Assembly: GCF_002899825.2 (NCBI RefSeq)
Contig: NZ_PPED02000004.1
Span: 635,884-699,883 of the forward strand
Length of the DNA: 64,000 nt
Source: Chryseobacterium phosphatilyticum
GTDB lineage: Bacteria; Bacteroidota; Bacteroidia; Flavobacteriales; Weeksellaceae
Direction: 5' to 3'
The first letter of the stretch is position 1; every line of letters starts with the position of its first letter. Below the pieces are notes generated by a model. It saw nothing but the letters and a program-made list of their open reading frames with translations. It did no database searches and had not been told where the DNA came from. A program made the position numbers and the translations under genes. Shown piece after piece: positions 33,708-43,186 of the stretch.

Positions 33708-36419
33708 ATGAAAAAAAATATTTCTTTATTTCTGGTCCTTTTCTTTGGTATACTGACCTTTGCACAGAAAACCGTCTCAGGAAAAATTACTGACGATGAC
33801 GGGGTAGCGATACCAAGTGCTAGTGTTACCATTGAAGAACCGGGTAAAGATGCGATTTTGGCTTACGGTATTACTAATTCTAAAGGAGAATATAAAGTAA
33901 CCTTTACTTCCGGGGAAACGAATGTCGACCTGAAGGTAAAAGCATTTAATCAAAAGTCCGTTATCAAACAGATCAGTAACAGTGATCAGACCTTGAATTT
34001 TAAAATGCAGTCTGAAGCTACAGAGATAAAGGAAGTACAGCTGAAAACAAAAATGATTACGGCAAGGGGGGATACCATCTCCTATGATTTAAAAGCATTC
34101 AACAGTAAAAATGACAGAACCCTGGCAGACGTAATGAGAAAAATTCCAGGGATTGAAGTGAATAAAGACGGAACTATTCTCTATCAGGGAAATGCAATTA
34201 ATAAATTTTATGTCAACGGCAAGGACTTGATGGAGGGAGGCTATGGTACGATCAACAATTCCCTTCCAAAAGATGCCGTACAAAAAGTAGAGGTTCTTGA
34301 AAACCATCAACCGGTAAAAATTCTTCAGGATAAAGTCCCCTCAGATCAGGCTGCCATCAATATCAAACTTAAAAACTCTGTAACCATGACAGGGAGAGGA
34401 GAAGTGGGTACTGGCTTTGGTGATCCGTGGCTTTGGAATGTAAAACTAACCCCAATGTTTTTTGGACAAAAAAGCCAATGGGTGGTCAATTACAAAACCA
34501 ATAATATGGGTGAGCAGGTAGAAAATGAAGGGAATATTCTGGCTTTTGGAAGCAGCTGGGAAGGAAGAAGATCAAATATTTCACAAAATAATTGGTTAAG
34601 TGTAGAAAATGCAAGTACACCAGATTTGCCGGTAAAAAGATATTTGATGAATAGTGTGCACTATTTATCTGCCAACTACCTTACCAATATTGACAAAAAG
34701 AAAGAGTGGGAGTTGAAAGCCAATGCCAACTATACCAATAATGCGGTAGAAAGGGAATCGAACAGCATGACCACAGATATTCAACAAGGAACTCAGTATA
34801 AAACAAGGTTTTTAAACAATTTTTATACAGATAAACTAAAAGGAGAATTAATATTTACCAAAAATGCTAAAAAAGGGTTTTTTAAAAATACCACAACATT
34901 CTCTCAATTCTGGAATGCGGACCGGGCTTTTGCAGAAAGGAATGACAAAACGGGTTACAGATACGGCAATGAAGCGCTGGAGTCACCTACTTCCTCTTTT
35001 CAGAACTCACTAAGTACTATTATTCCGTGGAAAGAAAAAATGGTGAATTTAAAATCATATATCAGTTATCAGAATGATAAACAAGTATTGGAAATTTCAC
35101 CTGCTAACTATCTACAGTTTCCTTATAAAGCATCCGGAAGTACAGATTTTAGTATAATTAATTTTGCCCCTGGTAGTTCGGCATTACAAAGTTTCAGAAT
35201 CAGAAGCCTGGATACATCACATTCTGCAAATATTAGTTTTTCCACAAAAGGCTGGACGTTTACACCACAAGTAGGAATTGATTTTTCAACAGATAAACTG
35301 ACAACGAATTTTGATGGAAGTACAATTAATAACACGCCGGATTTTAGCAGTTTAGCCTATGAGAATGATTTGAAATTTACCAGAGTTAATCCATCTGCTT
35401 CTGTGGGAATTAATTATAAATCTGAAGCATGGAGTTTATACTCTAATTTTCCGGTAAACTTTAATAACATTAAGGCAGAAGATCAATTCAGAAATGTATC
35501 AAAATCCTTAAATAAAGTTACATTCACTCCTAATATTTTTGCCCAATATTCCTTTGCGTCTTTTTTTAAAGCAAGTATGAACGGAAGTATTAGTAATAAT
35601 TTCGGTGATATTCAAACGGCTTATGCTGGCTATATTTTAACAAGTCCTGGCGGATTTAATGTAATGGATCCTAAAAATCCAATACCTCAGGCTACTACTA
35701 AAAACGGAGGCTTGAGACTTGAATATAGAAACCCATTGAATAATCTCTTTTTCAATGCGGGCTATAGGTTAAGTGATGTCAAAAACAATTTATTGGCTTC
35801 CAGTGCAGTGAATGAGCTTGGATTTAGTGTCATCGAATATATTGAGCGCGAGAACAAAAGAACAAGCAATACCTATTATGCAGAAATTGGGAAGTATTTT
35901 CCAAAATTTAAAACCAATGCTTCCTTAACATTTAATACGACCAATTCAAAATCAGAATCCAGAAGAAATGATCAGGATATCAACACAAAAAATAATGCAA
36001 ATACTTTAGGGTTTAAGTTCAACAATACTTATTTCTCCTGGATGAGTGTTGATTTTAACATGACAAAATCATGGAACAAACAATCTAATGGTATTATCCA
36101 GAATAATCTTGGAAAAACTGAAGGATATACACACAATCTGAATGTATTCTTTTACCCGTTGGAAAATCATACTATTGGTTTTTATTGGGATCAGATCAAT
36201 TCAAAATTGGGCGATACAAAACTAAATAACGGTTTTTTTGACGTATCATATCAGTTCAGCTGGACTAAGAAAAAGGTCGATTTTGAGCTAAAATGGATGA
36301 ATATTGCAGATAGAAAAGTATTTGAGAGAATCAATGTGGGGGATGCAACCATTACACAAACAACTATGCAACTTCGCCCCAGCCAGGTCATGTTTACCGT
36401 TAAGTTCAACTTCAAATAA
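33708..36419 (+). CDS. TonB-dependent receptor-like outer-membrane beta-barrel protein
   Basis: The 903-residue protein has a signal peptide (LFLVLFFGILTFAQ) and an N-terminal carboxypeptidase-regulatory-like domain (about 22-100). A plug-like region follows with GDTISYDLKAFNSKNDRTL and MRKIPGIEVNKDG, then a long series of amphipathic strands ending in the aromatic-terminal MFTVKFNFK expected of a barrel. This subtype typically accompanies GLPGLI-family genes, as here. The ligand is unknown. The gene ends in a strong terminator. Confidence 0.88.
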   Translation: MKKNISLFLVLFFGILTFAQKTVSGKITDDDGVAIPSASVTIEEPGKDAILAYGITNSKGEYKVTFTSGETNVDLKVKAFNQKSVIKQISNSDQTLNFKMQSEATEIKEVQLKTKMITARGDTISYDLKAFNSKNDRTLADVMRKIPGIEVNKDGTILYQGNAINKFYVNGKDLMEGGYGTINNSLPKDAVQKVEVLENHQPVKILQDKVPSDQAAINIKLKNSVTMTGRGEVGTGFGDPWLWNVKLTPMFFGQKSQWVVNYKTNNMGEQVENEGNILAFGSSWEGRRSNISQNNWLSVENASTPDLPVKRYLMNSVHYLSANYLTNIDKKKEWELKANANYTNNAVERESNSMTTDIQQGTQYKTRFLNNFYTDKLKGELIFTKNAKKGFFKNTTTFSQFWNADRAFAERNDKTGYRYGNEALESPTSSFQNSLSTIIPWKEKMVNLKSYISYQNDKQVLEISPANYLQFPYKASGSTDFSIINFAPGSSALQSFRIRSLDTSHSANISFSTKGWTFTPQVGIDFSTDKLTTNFDGSTINNTPDFSSLAYENDLKFTRVNPSASVGINYKSEAWSLYSNFPVNFNNIKAEDQFRNVSKSLNKVTFTPNIFAQYSFASFFKASMNGSISNNFGDIQTAYAGYILTSPGGFNVMDPKNPIPQATTKNGGLRLEYRNPLNNLFFNAGYRLSDVKNNLLASSAVNELGFSVIEYIERENKRTSNTYYAEIGKYFPKFKTNASLTFNTTNSKSESRRNDQDINTKNNANTLGFKFNNTYFSWMSVDFNMTKSWNKQSNGIIQNNLGKTEGYTHNLNVFFYPLENHTIGFYWDQINSKLGDTKLNNGFFDVSYQFSWTKKKVDFELKWMNIADRKVFERINVGDATITQTTMQLRPSQVMFTVKFNFK

Positions 36420-36425
36420 AATAAA

Positions 36426-36450
36426 ACCAATCCATAGGGATTGGTTTTTT
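36426..36450. terminator. Terminator after the TonB receptor gene
   Basis: AACCAATCC and GGATTGGTT form a hairpin with an ATAG loop followed by TTTT. It lies between convergent genes. Confidence 0.9.
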
Positions 36451-36465
36451 GTTGTGATATAGTAT

Positions 36466-36963
36466 TTAAAAACTTTGCTGATCCGCAGAAGGGCCATAGC
36501 TTCCCGGTAATGGGATATTATTTAATCTGTAATACACGCCCATCTGTGCTCTGTGGTGAGTAATCTGATTCAATGCATGACGAATAGCACCGTATTTACT
36601 CCAGCTGGCAAGCTCATGACCATCATTTTTAATCGTCCAGCTTGGGTCCAGATTATCTTCAGTAGCCTTTTCTAAGGCTGCCTTACCAGATTGATAGCTG
36701 TCATTAAGTTTCTTCAGAAGGTCTTCTTTTGATGAAAGATGGCTAGGTTGATAATCTCCTTTGCCGAAATCAAGTTCTGAAGTATTTAAAATGGTGTTGG
36801 GCCATTCAAAAATTTCTACCAGGTGGGTGGCCAATGGCATCAGCTTCATGCTTTTTTCATGAGGAGCATAATCATTTTTTCCTTCAGGAAACAGGTCGAT
36901 GAATTTTTTAGTGGTTTGGAATTCTCCTTCCAGTTCGGATTTTAATTGAGATAAGGTATCCAT
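36466..36963 (-). CDS. DinB family protein
   Basis: This 165-residue four-helix-bundle protein of the DinB/YfiT superfamily carries the three-His metal site: His in MPLATHLVEI (about residue 47), and the pair in RHALNQITHHRAQMG (about 128-142). Members include bacillithiol or mycothiol S-transferases and DNA-damage-induced proteins; the thiol substrate here is unknown. It sits alone between the TonB and GLPGLI genes on the opposite strand. Confidence 0.88.
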   Translation of the reverse strand: MDTLSQLKSELEGEFQTTKKFIDLFPEGKNDYAPHEKSMKLMPLATHLVEIFEWPNTILNTSELDFGKGDYQPSHLSSKEDLLKKLNDSYQSGKAALEKATEDNLDPSWTIKNDGHELASWSKYGAIRHALNQITHHRAQMGVYYRLNNIPLPGSYGPSADQQSF

Positions 36964-37085
36964 AATATTTTGTTTTTTAGGAACATAAAGTTAGAATTTT
37001 TAAAACTGAAAATGTTGTAACAGAATCATAATTTTTTAAAAACCAGTCATATGGAATGATCTGTAAAATAATTTTTCAATAAAGA

Positions 37086-37115
37086 TGTAACAAAATGTTA
37101 CTTACGAGTACTAAT
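37086..37115 (+). promoter_or_regulatory. ECF-like promoter of GLPGLI gene
   Basis: TGTAAC at 37086-37091 and ACTAAT at 37110-37115, 18 nt apart, repeat the arrangement upstream of the TonB receptor at 33663. A GTAAC/GTTAC inverted repeat overlaps the first box. The start codon lies 17 nt downstream. Confidence 0.5.
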
Positions 37116-37132
37116 TAAGAAAACTTGATGCA

Positions 37133-38029
37133 ATGAGAAAGTTATTCTCAATATTTCTTATCACTCTTTTTGCCTTTGCCAGCGCACAGGAAACAAAAGA
37201 AACGGCCAATCGCTTCTTCTATGAGCTTACTTTTAAGCCCAAGAAAGATTCTGTGAAACTGGATAAGCTGATTACTATTTTGGATATTACTCCAAAAAAA
37301 TCAATTTATCAGGATTACACAATCCCAGCTCAAGACTCAATTATCAAAGTTGCAGTTGAGGAAATGGAAAAAACAAAGGCTTGGAAGGATATATCGAAAA
37401 TGATTAGAATGCCAAAATTTTCTTACAAGGTAGTTAAGACCTATCCAAGTATGAAAGAGCAATATATCGATAGAGTTAGCATGAATTTGTTTGGATATGA
37501 TGATGATGTTAAGTTTAATTGGAACATCTTGCCAGAAAAAGAAAAATTGGGGGAGTATAATACTCAAAAGGCAACAACTGAATTTGGGGGAAGAAAATGG
37601 ACCGCTTGGTTCAGTTCTGATATTCCATTTCAGGATGGACCATATAAGTTCTATGGATTACCAGGGCTGATTGTAAAAGTAGAAGATACAGAGAAAAATT
37701 ACTCTTGGAAATTAAGTGGAAATAAAAAGATAGAAAATTACGATGAACTTTCTTATTCAGACAAGGTTAACGCAAAATTTGGACTATCAAATTCAGTTAC
37801 CCCTACTACAAAAGAGAAATTTGATAAGGCTTACGCCAGCTTTAAACAAGACCCTTTAGCTGAAATTCGTCAAAGAATAACTCCGGAAATGATGAATTCA
37901 AAAATGCCGGGATCAGATACTACGATCGGTGAAGCATTAAAAAAACAGGAAAAGATGTCTAAAGATTTCTTTAATGCCAATGATAATCCTATCGAAAGAT
38001 TGCAGACTCCAGACAAAAAGAAAAAATAA
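37133..38029 (+). CDS. GLPGLI family protein
   Basis: This 298-residue exported protein (signal peptide LFSIFLITLFAFASAQ) has the family's namesake motif GLPGLI near residue 178 in YKFYGLPGLIVKVEDT. A beta-rich region WTAWFSSDIPFQDGPY precedes it. The family is widespread in Bacteroidota, is usually adjacent to TonB-dependent receptors, and has no settled function. It shares a promoter signature with the TonB gene at 33708, so the two probably respond to one sigma factor. A large hairpin terminator follows. Confidence 0.9.
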   Translation: MRKLFSIFLITLFAFASAQETKETANRFFYELTFKPKKDSVKLDKLITILDITPKKSIYQDYTIPAQDSIIKVAVEEMEKTKAWKDISKMIRMPKFSYKVVKTYPSMKEQYIDRVSMNLFGYDDDVKFNWNILPEKEKLGEYNTQKATTEFGGRKWTAWFSSDIPFQDGPYKFYGLPGLIVKVEDTEKNYSWKLSGNKKIENYDELSYSDKVNAKFGLSNSVTPTTKEKFDKAYASFKQDPLAEIRQRITPEMMNSKMPGSDTTIGEALKKQEKMSKDFFNANDNPIERLQTPDKKKK

Positions 38030-38059
38030 CACATTCATATCAACTAAATTATATTTCAA

Positions 38060-38100
38060 GTCACCCCAGATACAGCAATGTATTCGGGGTGATTTCTTTT
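38060..38100 (+). terminator. Terminator of the GLPGLI gene
   Basis: TCACCCC and GGGGTGA form the base of a hairpin extended by a GATACA/TGTATT inner stem. TTTCTTTT follows. Confidence 0.85.
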
Positions 38101-38111
38101 ATGTCTTCACG

Positions 38112-38144
38112 TTATTTAGATTAAATTTAAATAACGTATATTTG
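38112..38144 (+). promoter_or_regulatory. feoA promoter with metal-operator-like palindrome
   Basis: A 23-nt palindrome at 38112-38134 (arms TTATTTAGATT / AATTTAAATAA, one mismatch over 11 bp) lies directly before the -7 element TATATTTG (38137-38144). The TTTAGATTAAATTTAAA core resembles operators of DtxR/MntR-type iron or manganese repressors. The downstream start codon TTG is at 38164. Confidence 0.65.
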
Positions 38145-38163
38145 CAGGACTAAAAATCAGGCT

Positions 38164-38418
38164 TTGAAAGAGAAAGGATTACATAAATTGAGTGGATTTC
38201 CTAAAAATAAAATAGGAAAGATATTGGGATATGATAATGACCATCTGAAAATGCCCAATAAAATTATTGAGATGGGCCTCCTCCCGGAGACCGTTTTCAG
38301 GATTTTGTATCAGGCTCCGTTCAATGGGCCGATGTATGTGGAGTTTGGAGCAGAAAGAAGCCGTATTGCTCTTCGCGAAGAAGAGGGAGATTATATCATT
38401 GTTGAAGAATTGAATTAA
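38164..38418 (+). CDS. feoA: Ferrous iron transport protein FeoA
   Basis: This 84-residue SH3-like protein assists FeoB in Fe(II) uptake. The start is a TTG at 38164, 20 nt after the -7 element; no in-frame ATG gives a full domain. The core reads LSGFPKNKIGKILGYD..., then KIIEMGLLPETVFRI and MYVEFGAERSRIALREEE, matching FeoA domains. The stop is shared by overlap with the feoB start, so translation is coupled. Confidence 0.93.
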   Translation: MKEKGLHKLSGFPKNKIGKILGYDNDHLKMPNKIIEMGLLPETVFRILYQAPFNGPMYVEFGAERSRIALREEEGDYIIVEELN

Positions 38419-40451
38419 TGCAGGCAAATAAGAAAAAACAGATCCTTCTGGTGGGGAATCCCAATGTAGGAAAGTCGACGGTTTTCAATACCCTTTGTAA
38501 TAAGAAACAAAAAACCGGAAACTATGCCGGAGTTACCGTGGCAAGTCATTCAGGTAATTATGTATATAAAAATGAAGAAGTTGAGGTCATTGACCTTCCG
38601 GGTTCTTACAGTGTGTATCCAAGCTCTGAAGACGAAGCAATTTTTTCAAAATACCTCGTAGATGAGCAGGAAAACTATGCAGGAGTTGTTTATATTCTTG
38701 AAGCATTAAGTCTAAAACGAGGACTTCTTTTATTTCAGCAAATTCAGGATCTGGGAATTCCCGTTATCTTAATTGTCAATCAGATTGATCAGGCGGAAAG
38801 AAGAGGAATTACCATCGACATTCAGAAATTCTCAGAAGCATTAGGAATTAAAATTATCCAAACCAATGCAAAAGAACACATCGGAATTGATGAAGTAAGA
38901 GAAAGTATTTTTAACAATGAATTTGTAAAAACAGATAAGATCTCTTTCGAAACGCCAAACGAACACAGAGATTTTATTCAGAAATTGGCTTCTCATAAAG
39001 GGTTTACTAATGAATACAGAGCCTGGATGAGCCTTTCCCTGGGAACAGACCTTGGAAGGATAGAATCTGTAATGGAACAGCTTCATAATCCTGAAACTAA
39101 AAGTTTGGTTCCTAAAAGACTGCAGGTGCAGGAGACCGTAAGAAGGTATCAGAATGTCGATAAAATTCTGGAGAATGTAATTTCAAAACAACCTCAATTC
39201 AAAGAACTGCTGACAGAAAAACTGGATAAGGTTTTGGTACACAAATTCTGGGGATATGTTGTCTTTTTGGGTATTTTGTTAGTTATTTTCCAGAGCGTAT
39301 TCTTTCTTGCCGAATATCCGATGAACTGGATTGAAAGTTTCTTTTCATGGTTGTCTGCATTTACCGCTGAACATCTTCCGGAAGGACCCATTAACTCTCT
39401 GATTTCAAACGGAATTGTTCCGGGGGTAGGAGGAATTGTTGTATTTGCCCCGCAAATCGGAATTCTTTTATATTTCCTCTACTTGTTGGAAGACTCAGGG
39501 TATATGGCCAGAGTCGTGTTTCTGATGGACAGAATTCTTCGTCCGTTCGGGCTCAACGGAAAAAGTATTGTTCCCCTTGTGTCGGGAACGGCCTGTGCTA
39601 TTCCGGCTGTTATTTCAACCCGAAATATTGAAAACGTTAAAGAAAGGCTATTAACAATATTGGTCACTCCATTTATGACGTGTTCCGCCAGACTTCCTGT
39701 TTATAGTATTATCATTGGACTGATTATTTCTGAAGGAACTTTTCTGGGAATAAAATACAAAGCCCTGGTTCTGATGGGAATGTATCTGCTGGGCTTCCTG
39801 GTAGCACTATTTTCAGCATCAATTCTTCAAAAGTTTATTAAAAATAAAGGTAAAACATATCTGGTAATGGATCTTCCTGCCTATAAAAAACCACTTTTCG
39901 GATACGATTTAAAAATGGTGTTAGGCAAGGTCTGGGACTTTATTACCGGAGCCGGAAAAATTATTTTCATTGTCAGTATCATCATCTGGGTTCTGAGTTA
40001 TTTCGGACCAAGGCAAAAACCTGATGAGGTAGTTGCAAGCAATGTTGAGCTCGATCATTCCTACCTGGCAAAAATGGGCAAGGGAATAGAGCCGGTAATT
40101 GCTCCCCTGGGCTATGACTGGAAAATGGGAGTAGGTATCCTTACAAGCTTTGTAGCAAGAGAAGTGTTTGTAGGAACAATGTCAACGCTATACAGCCTTG
40201 AAGATGATGCCCCGGAAGTGAAAGTAATCGATAAAATGAGAAGAGATGTGAAGCCTAACGGTGAAAAAGTTTTCAGCTTTGCCACAGGGATTTCCGTGCT
40301 TCTTTTTTATGCATTTGCAATGCAGTGTGCTTCTACACTGGCAGTAGTCTATAGAGAAACGAAAAGCTGGAAATGGACCGGCTTCCAGTTGGCTATGATG
40401 ACAGGTTTGGCATATTTTGTGTCGATGATAGTATATCAAATTTTAAAGTAA
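38418..40451 (+). CDS. feoB: Ferrous iron transporter FeoB
   Basis: FeoB is the main bacterial Fe(II) importer. The 677-residue protein has an N-terminal G domain (GNPNVGKST at about 11-19, DLPGSYS near 57, NQID in place of NMxD near 117), a helical GDI-like linker, and two Gate regions with many transmembrane helices from about residue 280 to the end. GTACAIPAVISTRN near 393 and ATGISVLLFYAFAMQCASTLA near 619 are typical. It overlaps feoA by 1 nt and the next small gene by 1 nt. Confidence 0.97.
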   Translation: MQANKKKQILLVGNPNVGKSTVFNTLCNKKQKTGNYAGVTVASHSGNYVYKNEEVEVIDLPGSYSVYPSSEDEAIFSKYLVDEQENYAGVVYILEALSLKRGLLLFQQIQDLGIPVILIVNQIDQAERRGITIDIQKFSEALGIKIIQTNAKEHIGIDEVRESIFNNEFVKTDKISFETPNEHRDFIQKLASHKGFTNEYRAWMSLSLGTDLGRIESVMEQLHNPETKSLVPKRLQVQETVRRYQNVDKILENVISKQPQFKELLTEKLDKVLVHKFWGYVVFLGILLVIFQSVFFLAEYPMNWIESFFSWLSAFTAEHLPEGPINSLISNGIVPGVGGIVVFAPQIGILLYFLYLLEDSGYMARVVFLMDRILRPFGLNGKSIVPLVSGTACAIPAVISTRNIENVKERLLTILVTPFMTCSARLPVYSIIIGLIISEGTFLGIKYKALVLMGMYLLGFLVALFSASILQKFIKNKGKTYLVMDLPAYKKPLFGYDLKMVLGKVWDFITGAGKIIFIVSIIIWVLSYFGPRQKPDEVVASNVELDHSYLAKMGKGIEPVIAPLGYDWKMGVGILTSFVAREVFVGTMSTLYSLEDDAPEVKVIDKMRRDVKPNGEKVFSFATGISVLLFYAFAMQCASTLAVVYRETKSWKWTGFQLAMMTGLAYFVSMIVYQILK

Positions 40452-40603
40452 TGAACGCTTCACTTATTTTTCAATATGTACTGGTTTTTTTGATTGTGGC
40501 ATTTGCTTGTTATTCTTTATTTAAAGTACTTAGAAAGAATTTTGCCCCAAAGAAATTCAGCTCAAAAAGAAGCAGTTGTGATAAAGATTGCGGCTGTTCT
40601 TAA
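40451..40603 (+). CDS. FeoB-associated Cys-rich membrane protein
   Basis: This 50-residue protein starts at an ATG that overlaps the feoB stop (TAATG). It has one transmembrane helix (about 7-24) and a basic linker, and ends in CDKDCGCS, the cysteine cluster expected of small proteins encoded after feoB. They are thought to assist FeoB assembly or metal handling. A longer upstream reading frame would overlap feoB heavily and is rejected. Confidence 0.85.
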   Translation: MNASLIFQYVLVFLIVAFACYSLFKVLRKNFAPKKFSSKRSSCDKDCGCS

Positions 40604-40669
40604 CATTCTCCTCTCCGAAAAATTGAAAAAAATGTAGTAATTTCATTTTTTTAATTTAAAATATTCGGT

Positions 40670-41683
40670 TTGAGTCCTCAAAAAGCTGGAGTTGCCTTGT
40701 TGCTATTATTTGCCATATCTGGCAAAGCACAATCTGATACCGCCAATATAAAATCTTATGCGGATCAGGTGATGATTCGTGCCAATCTGGACACTAATAT
40801 TGAAAGCTATGTTTTCTCAGAAGGAGAAAACAGAGATGAAAACAAGCGGATATTTTCTATCAATAATAAAACGAAAATCTCCTTTTCCATTGATTATAAG
40901 ATCATCAGTGCAACGCTTGCGTTTGCACCCCGTTTTTTTCCTGATAACAAGGATAATGAACTGAAAGGAAACAGTTCCTATACCGATTTCAGCTTCAGGT
41001 TTTTTCCTAAGAGATTTATTCAGACTCTTTACTATAAAAATGTAAAAGGATTTTATCTTGAAAATATGCAGGATGTTGTTCCCGGATGGAAAGAAGGAAT
41101 TGATCCTCATATTCAGTTTCCAGACCTTAGAGTACAAAGTTTTGGAGGATCAACGGCTTATGTTCTTAATAAGAATTTTTCAGCAAGAAGTATCTATACC
41201 CAGGGAGAATGGCAAAAGAACAGTGGTGGAAGTTGGGTTCCTTTTTTAGATTATGATCTCACTGTATTTTCTAATATCGTAGATGAACAAAAAAACAAGG
41301 AATATCAATATAAAATAGGTGCCAATATGGGCTATTTTTATAATTGGGTAATTGGGAAGAAAGTAAATATAGCTCCTTATCTGGCATTGGGCTTTGGAGG
41401 AAAATTCTCAAGTTTTAGAGACAGCGCAGCGGGTGGATCAAAAGTAAATGCTCAATATTTCACAATGCGGATGGAAGGAGGTCTGCACGTAGGATATAAT
41501 ACAGACCGTTTTTTATTTGGCGGGAAAATGAATTTTGGAGCATCAGCCTACGAGCAGCGGAAAAACGAGACAATAGAAAACAATAATCTATATGGTTTAC
41601 TATATATAGGCTATCGGTTTGCTCCACCAAAGGTGGTGAAAAAAACCTACGACAACATTCAAAAAAAAATTCCCATTCTGTAA
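40670..41683 (+). CDS. DUF4421 family outer-membrane-type protein
   Basis: The 337-residue protein begins at a TTG (40670) just before a signal peptide (GVALLLLFAISGKAQ). It has alternating beta strands throughout (SIDYKIISATLAFAPRFF, SFRFFPKRFIQTLYY, FLFGGKMNFGASAY, YGLLYIGYRF), consistent with a small outer-membrane barrel of the DUF4421 family. The function is unknown. It may be unlinked to feo, since it has a 66-nt gap and no shared motif. Confidence 0.75.
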   Translation: MSPQKAGVALLLLFAISGKAQSDTANIKSYADQVMIRANLDTNIESYVFSEGENRDENKRIFSINNKTKISFSIDYKIISATLAFAPRFFPDNKDNELKGNSSYTDFSFRFFPKRFIQTLYYKNVKGFYLENMQDVVPGWKEGIDPHIQFPDLRVQSFGGSTAYVLNKNFSARSIYTQGEWQKNSGGSWVPFLDYDLTVFSNIVDEQKNKEYQYKIGANMGYFYNWVIGKKVNIAPYLALGFGGKFSSFRDSAAGGSKVNAQYFTMRMEGGLHVGYNTDRFLFGGKMNFGASAYEQRKNETIENNNLYGLLYIGYRFAPPKVVKKTYDNIQKKIPIL

Positions 41684-41700
41684 GTTGAAGTCTTTTTAAG

Positions 41701-41708
41701 TATCTTTG
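41701..41708 (+). promoter_or_regulatory. -7 promoter element of glmM
   Basis: TATCTTTG matches TAnnTTTG and is 46 nt upstream of the glmM start. A TTG at 41685-41687 is closer than the usual -33 distance. Confidence 0.5.
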
Positions 41709-41754
41709 TTTCGGACAATTTATTATACTAACAACAAAGAAATATAAAAACATA

Positions 41755-43137
41755 ATGTCGTTAATAAAATCTATTTCAGGAATCCGTGGAACTATCGGAG
41801 GAAAAGTAAATGACAATTTAACTCCACTTGATGTGGTAAAATTTGCTTCCGCATTTGGAACCTGGCTTCAGAATAATAAAAATAAAAAAGACCTTACCCT
41901 TGTTATCGGTAGAGATGCAAGAATTTCAGGACAAATGGTCTCTTCTCTGGTAACAGCAACATTGCAGGGGCTTGGGATCAATGTAGTGGATCTGGGACTT
42001 TCAACAACACCTACTGTGGAAATAATGGTGCCGGAACTGAAAGCAGACGGAGGAATTATCCTTACCGCTTCTCATAATCCAAAACAATGGAATGCCCTTA
42101 AATTATTAAACGAAAAAGGAGAATTTATCACCGGAGAAAACGGAGCTGATGTTTTGGCTTTGGCGGAAAGTGAAGACTTCAATTATGCAGAAGTTGATGA
42201 TCTTGGAAAATATGAAACAAGAGAAGATGCTTTTGATATTCATATTCAACAGATTCTTGACCTTCCAATGGTAGATGTTGAGGCAATCAGGGCTAAAAAG
42301 TTCAAAGTAGTGCTGGATGCCGTAAACTCAACAGGAGGGATTGCTATTCCAATGTTGTTGGATAAACTTGGTTGTGAAACGGTTAAACTATATTGTGAGC
42401 CAACAGGACATTTTCCACACAATCCGGAGCCTTTAAAAGAGCATTTGGGAGATATTTGCGAATTGGTTAAAAAAGAAAATGCCGATTTGGGAATCGTGGT
42501 AGACCCTGATGTGGACAGATTAGCTTTAATTGATGAAAAAGGTGAAATGTTCGGAGAAGAATATACTTTAGTAGCCGTAGCTGATTATTTATTAAAACAT
42601 AAAAAAGGGGCTGCTATTTCAAATCTTTCTTCAAGCCGTGCGTTGAGAGATGTAGCACAGACTCACGATTCAGAATACTTTGCAAGTGCCGTGGGAGAAG
42701 TTAATGTAGTGACATTGATGAAAGAGAAAAATGCAGTAATTGGAGGAGAAGGGAATGGAGGTATTATCTATCCTGATTTACATTACGGAAGAGATTCTTT
42801 AGTAGGAGTCGCTCTATTCCTGACTCATCTGGCAAAAGAAAATAAAACCGTTTCAGAATTAAGAGCAGGATACCCGGGCTATTTCATGGGTAAAAAGAAA
42901 ATAGAACTGACTCCGGAGATTGATGTAGATGCTATTTTAAGCAAAATGGAACAGGAGTATCAGAACGAAGAGGTTTCTACTGTTGATGGTGTTAAAATCG
43001 ATTTCGAAAACAACTGGGTTCACCTTAGAAAGTCAAATACAGAACCGATTATCAGAATCTATACCGAAGCTCATTCTCAGGAAGAAGCGGATCAGTTGGG
43101 AGATGATATGATTGCTAAAATTAAAAGTTTAATTTAA
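41755..43137 (+). CDS. glmM: Phosphoglucosamine mutase
   Basis: GlmM converts glucosamine-6-phosphate to glucosamine-1-phosphate on the way to UDP-GlcNAc for peptidoglycan and lipid A. The 460-residue phosphohexomutase has an N-terminal SISGIRGTIGG, GRDARISGQM near 49, and the active-site phosphoserine loop TASHNPKQWNALK near 102. It also has the metal loop DPDVDRLALID near 242 and the C-terminal RKSNTEPIIRIYTEA phosphate-binding loop. It is transcribed alone and closed by a strong terminator. Confidence 0.95.
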   Translation: MSLIKSISGIRGTIGGKVNDNLTPLDVVKFASAFGTWLQNNKNKKDLTLVIGRDARISGQMVSSLVTATLQGLGINVVDLGLSTTPTVEIMVPELKADGGIILTASHNPKQWNALKLLNEKGEFITGENGADVLALAESEDFNYAEVDDLGKYETREDAFDIHIQQILDLPMVDVEAIRAKKFKVVLDAVNSTGGIAIPMLLDKLGCETVKLYCEPTGHFPHNPEPLKEHLGDICELVKKENADLGIVVDPDVDRLALIDEKGEMFGEEYTLVAVADYLLKHKKGAAISNLSSSRALRDVAQTHDSEYFASAVGEVNVVTLMKEKNAVIGGEGNGGIIYPDLHYGRDSLVGVALFLTHLAKENKTVSELRAGYPGYFMGKKKIELTPEIDVDAILSKMEQEYQNEEVSTVDGVKIDFENNWVHLRKSNTEPIIRIYTEAHSQEEADQLGDDMIAKIKSLI

Positions 43138-43142
43138 AAATA

Positions 43143-43178
43143 AAACAAAAGAACGGACCTTAATCCGTTCTTTTGTTT
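43143..43178 (+). terminator. Terminator of glmM
   Basis: A perfect 15-bp stem (AAACAAAAGAACGGA / TCCGTTCTTTTGTTT) with a CCTTAA loop follows the glmM stop after 5 nt. Confidence 0.93.
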
Positions 43179-43186
43179 ATACCGGA

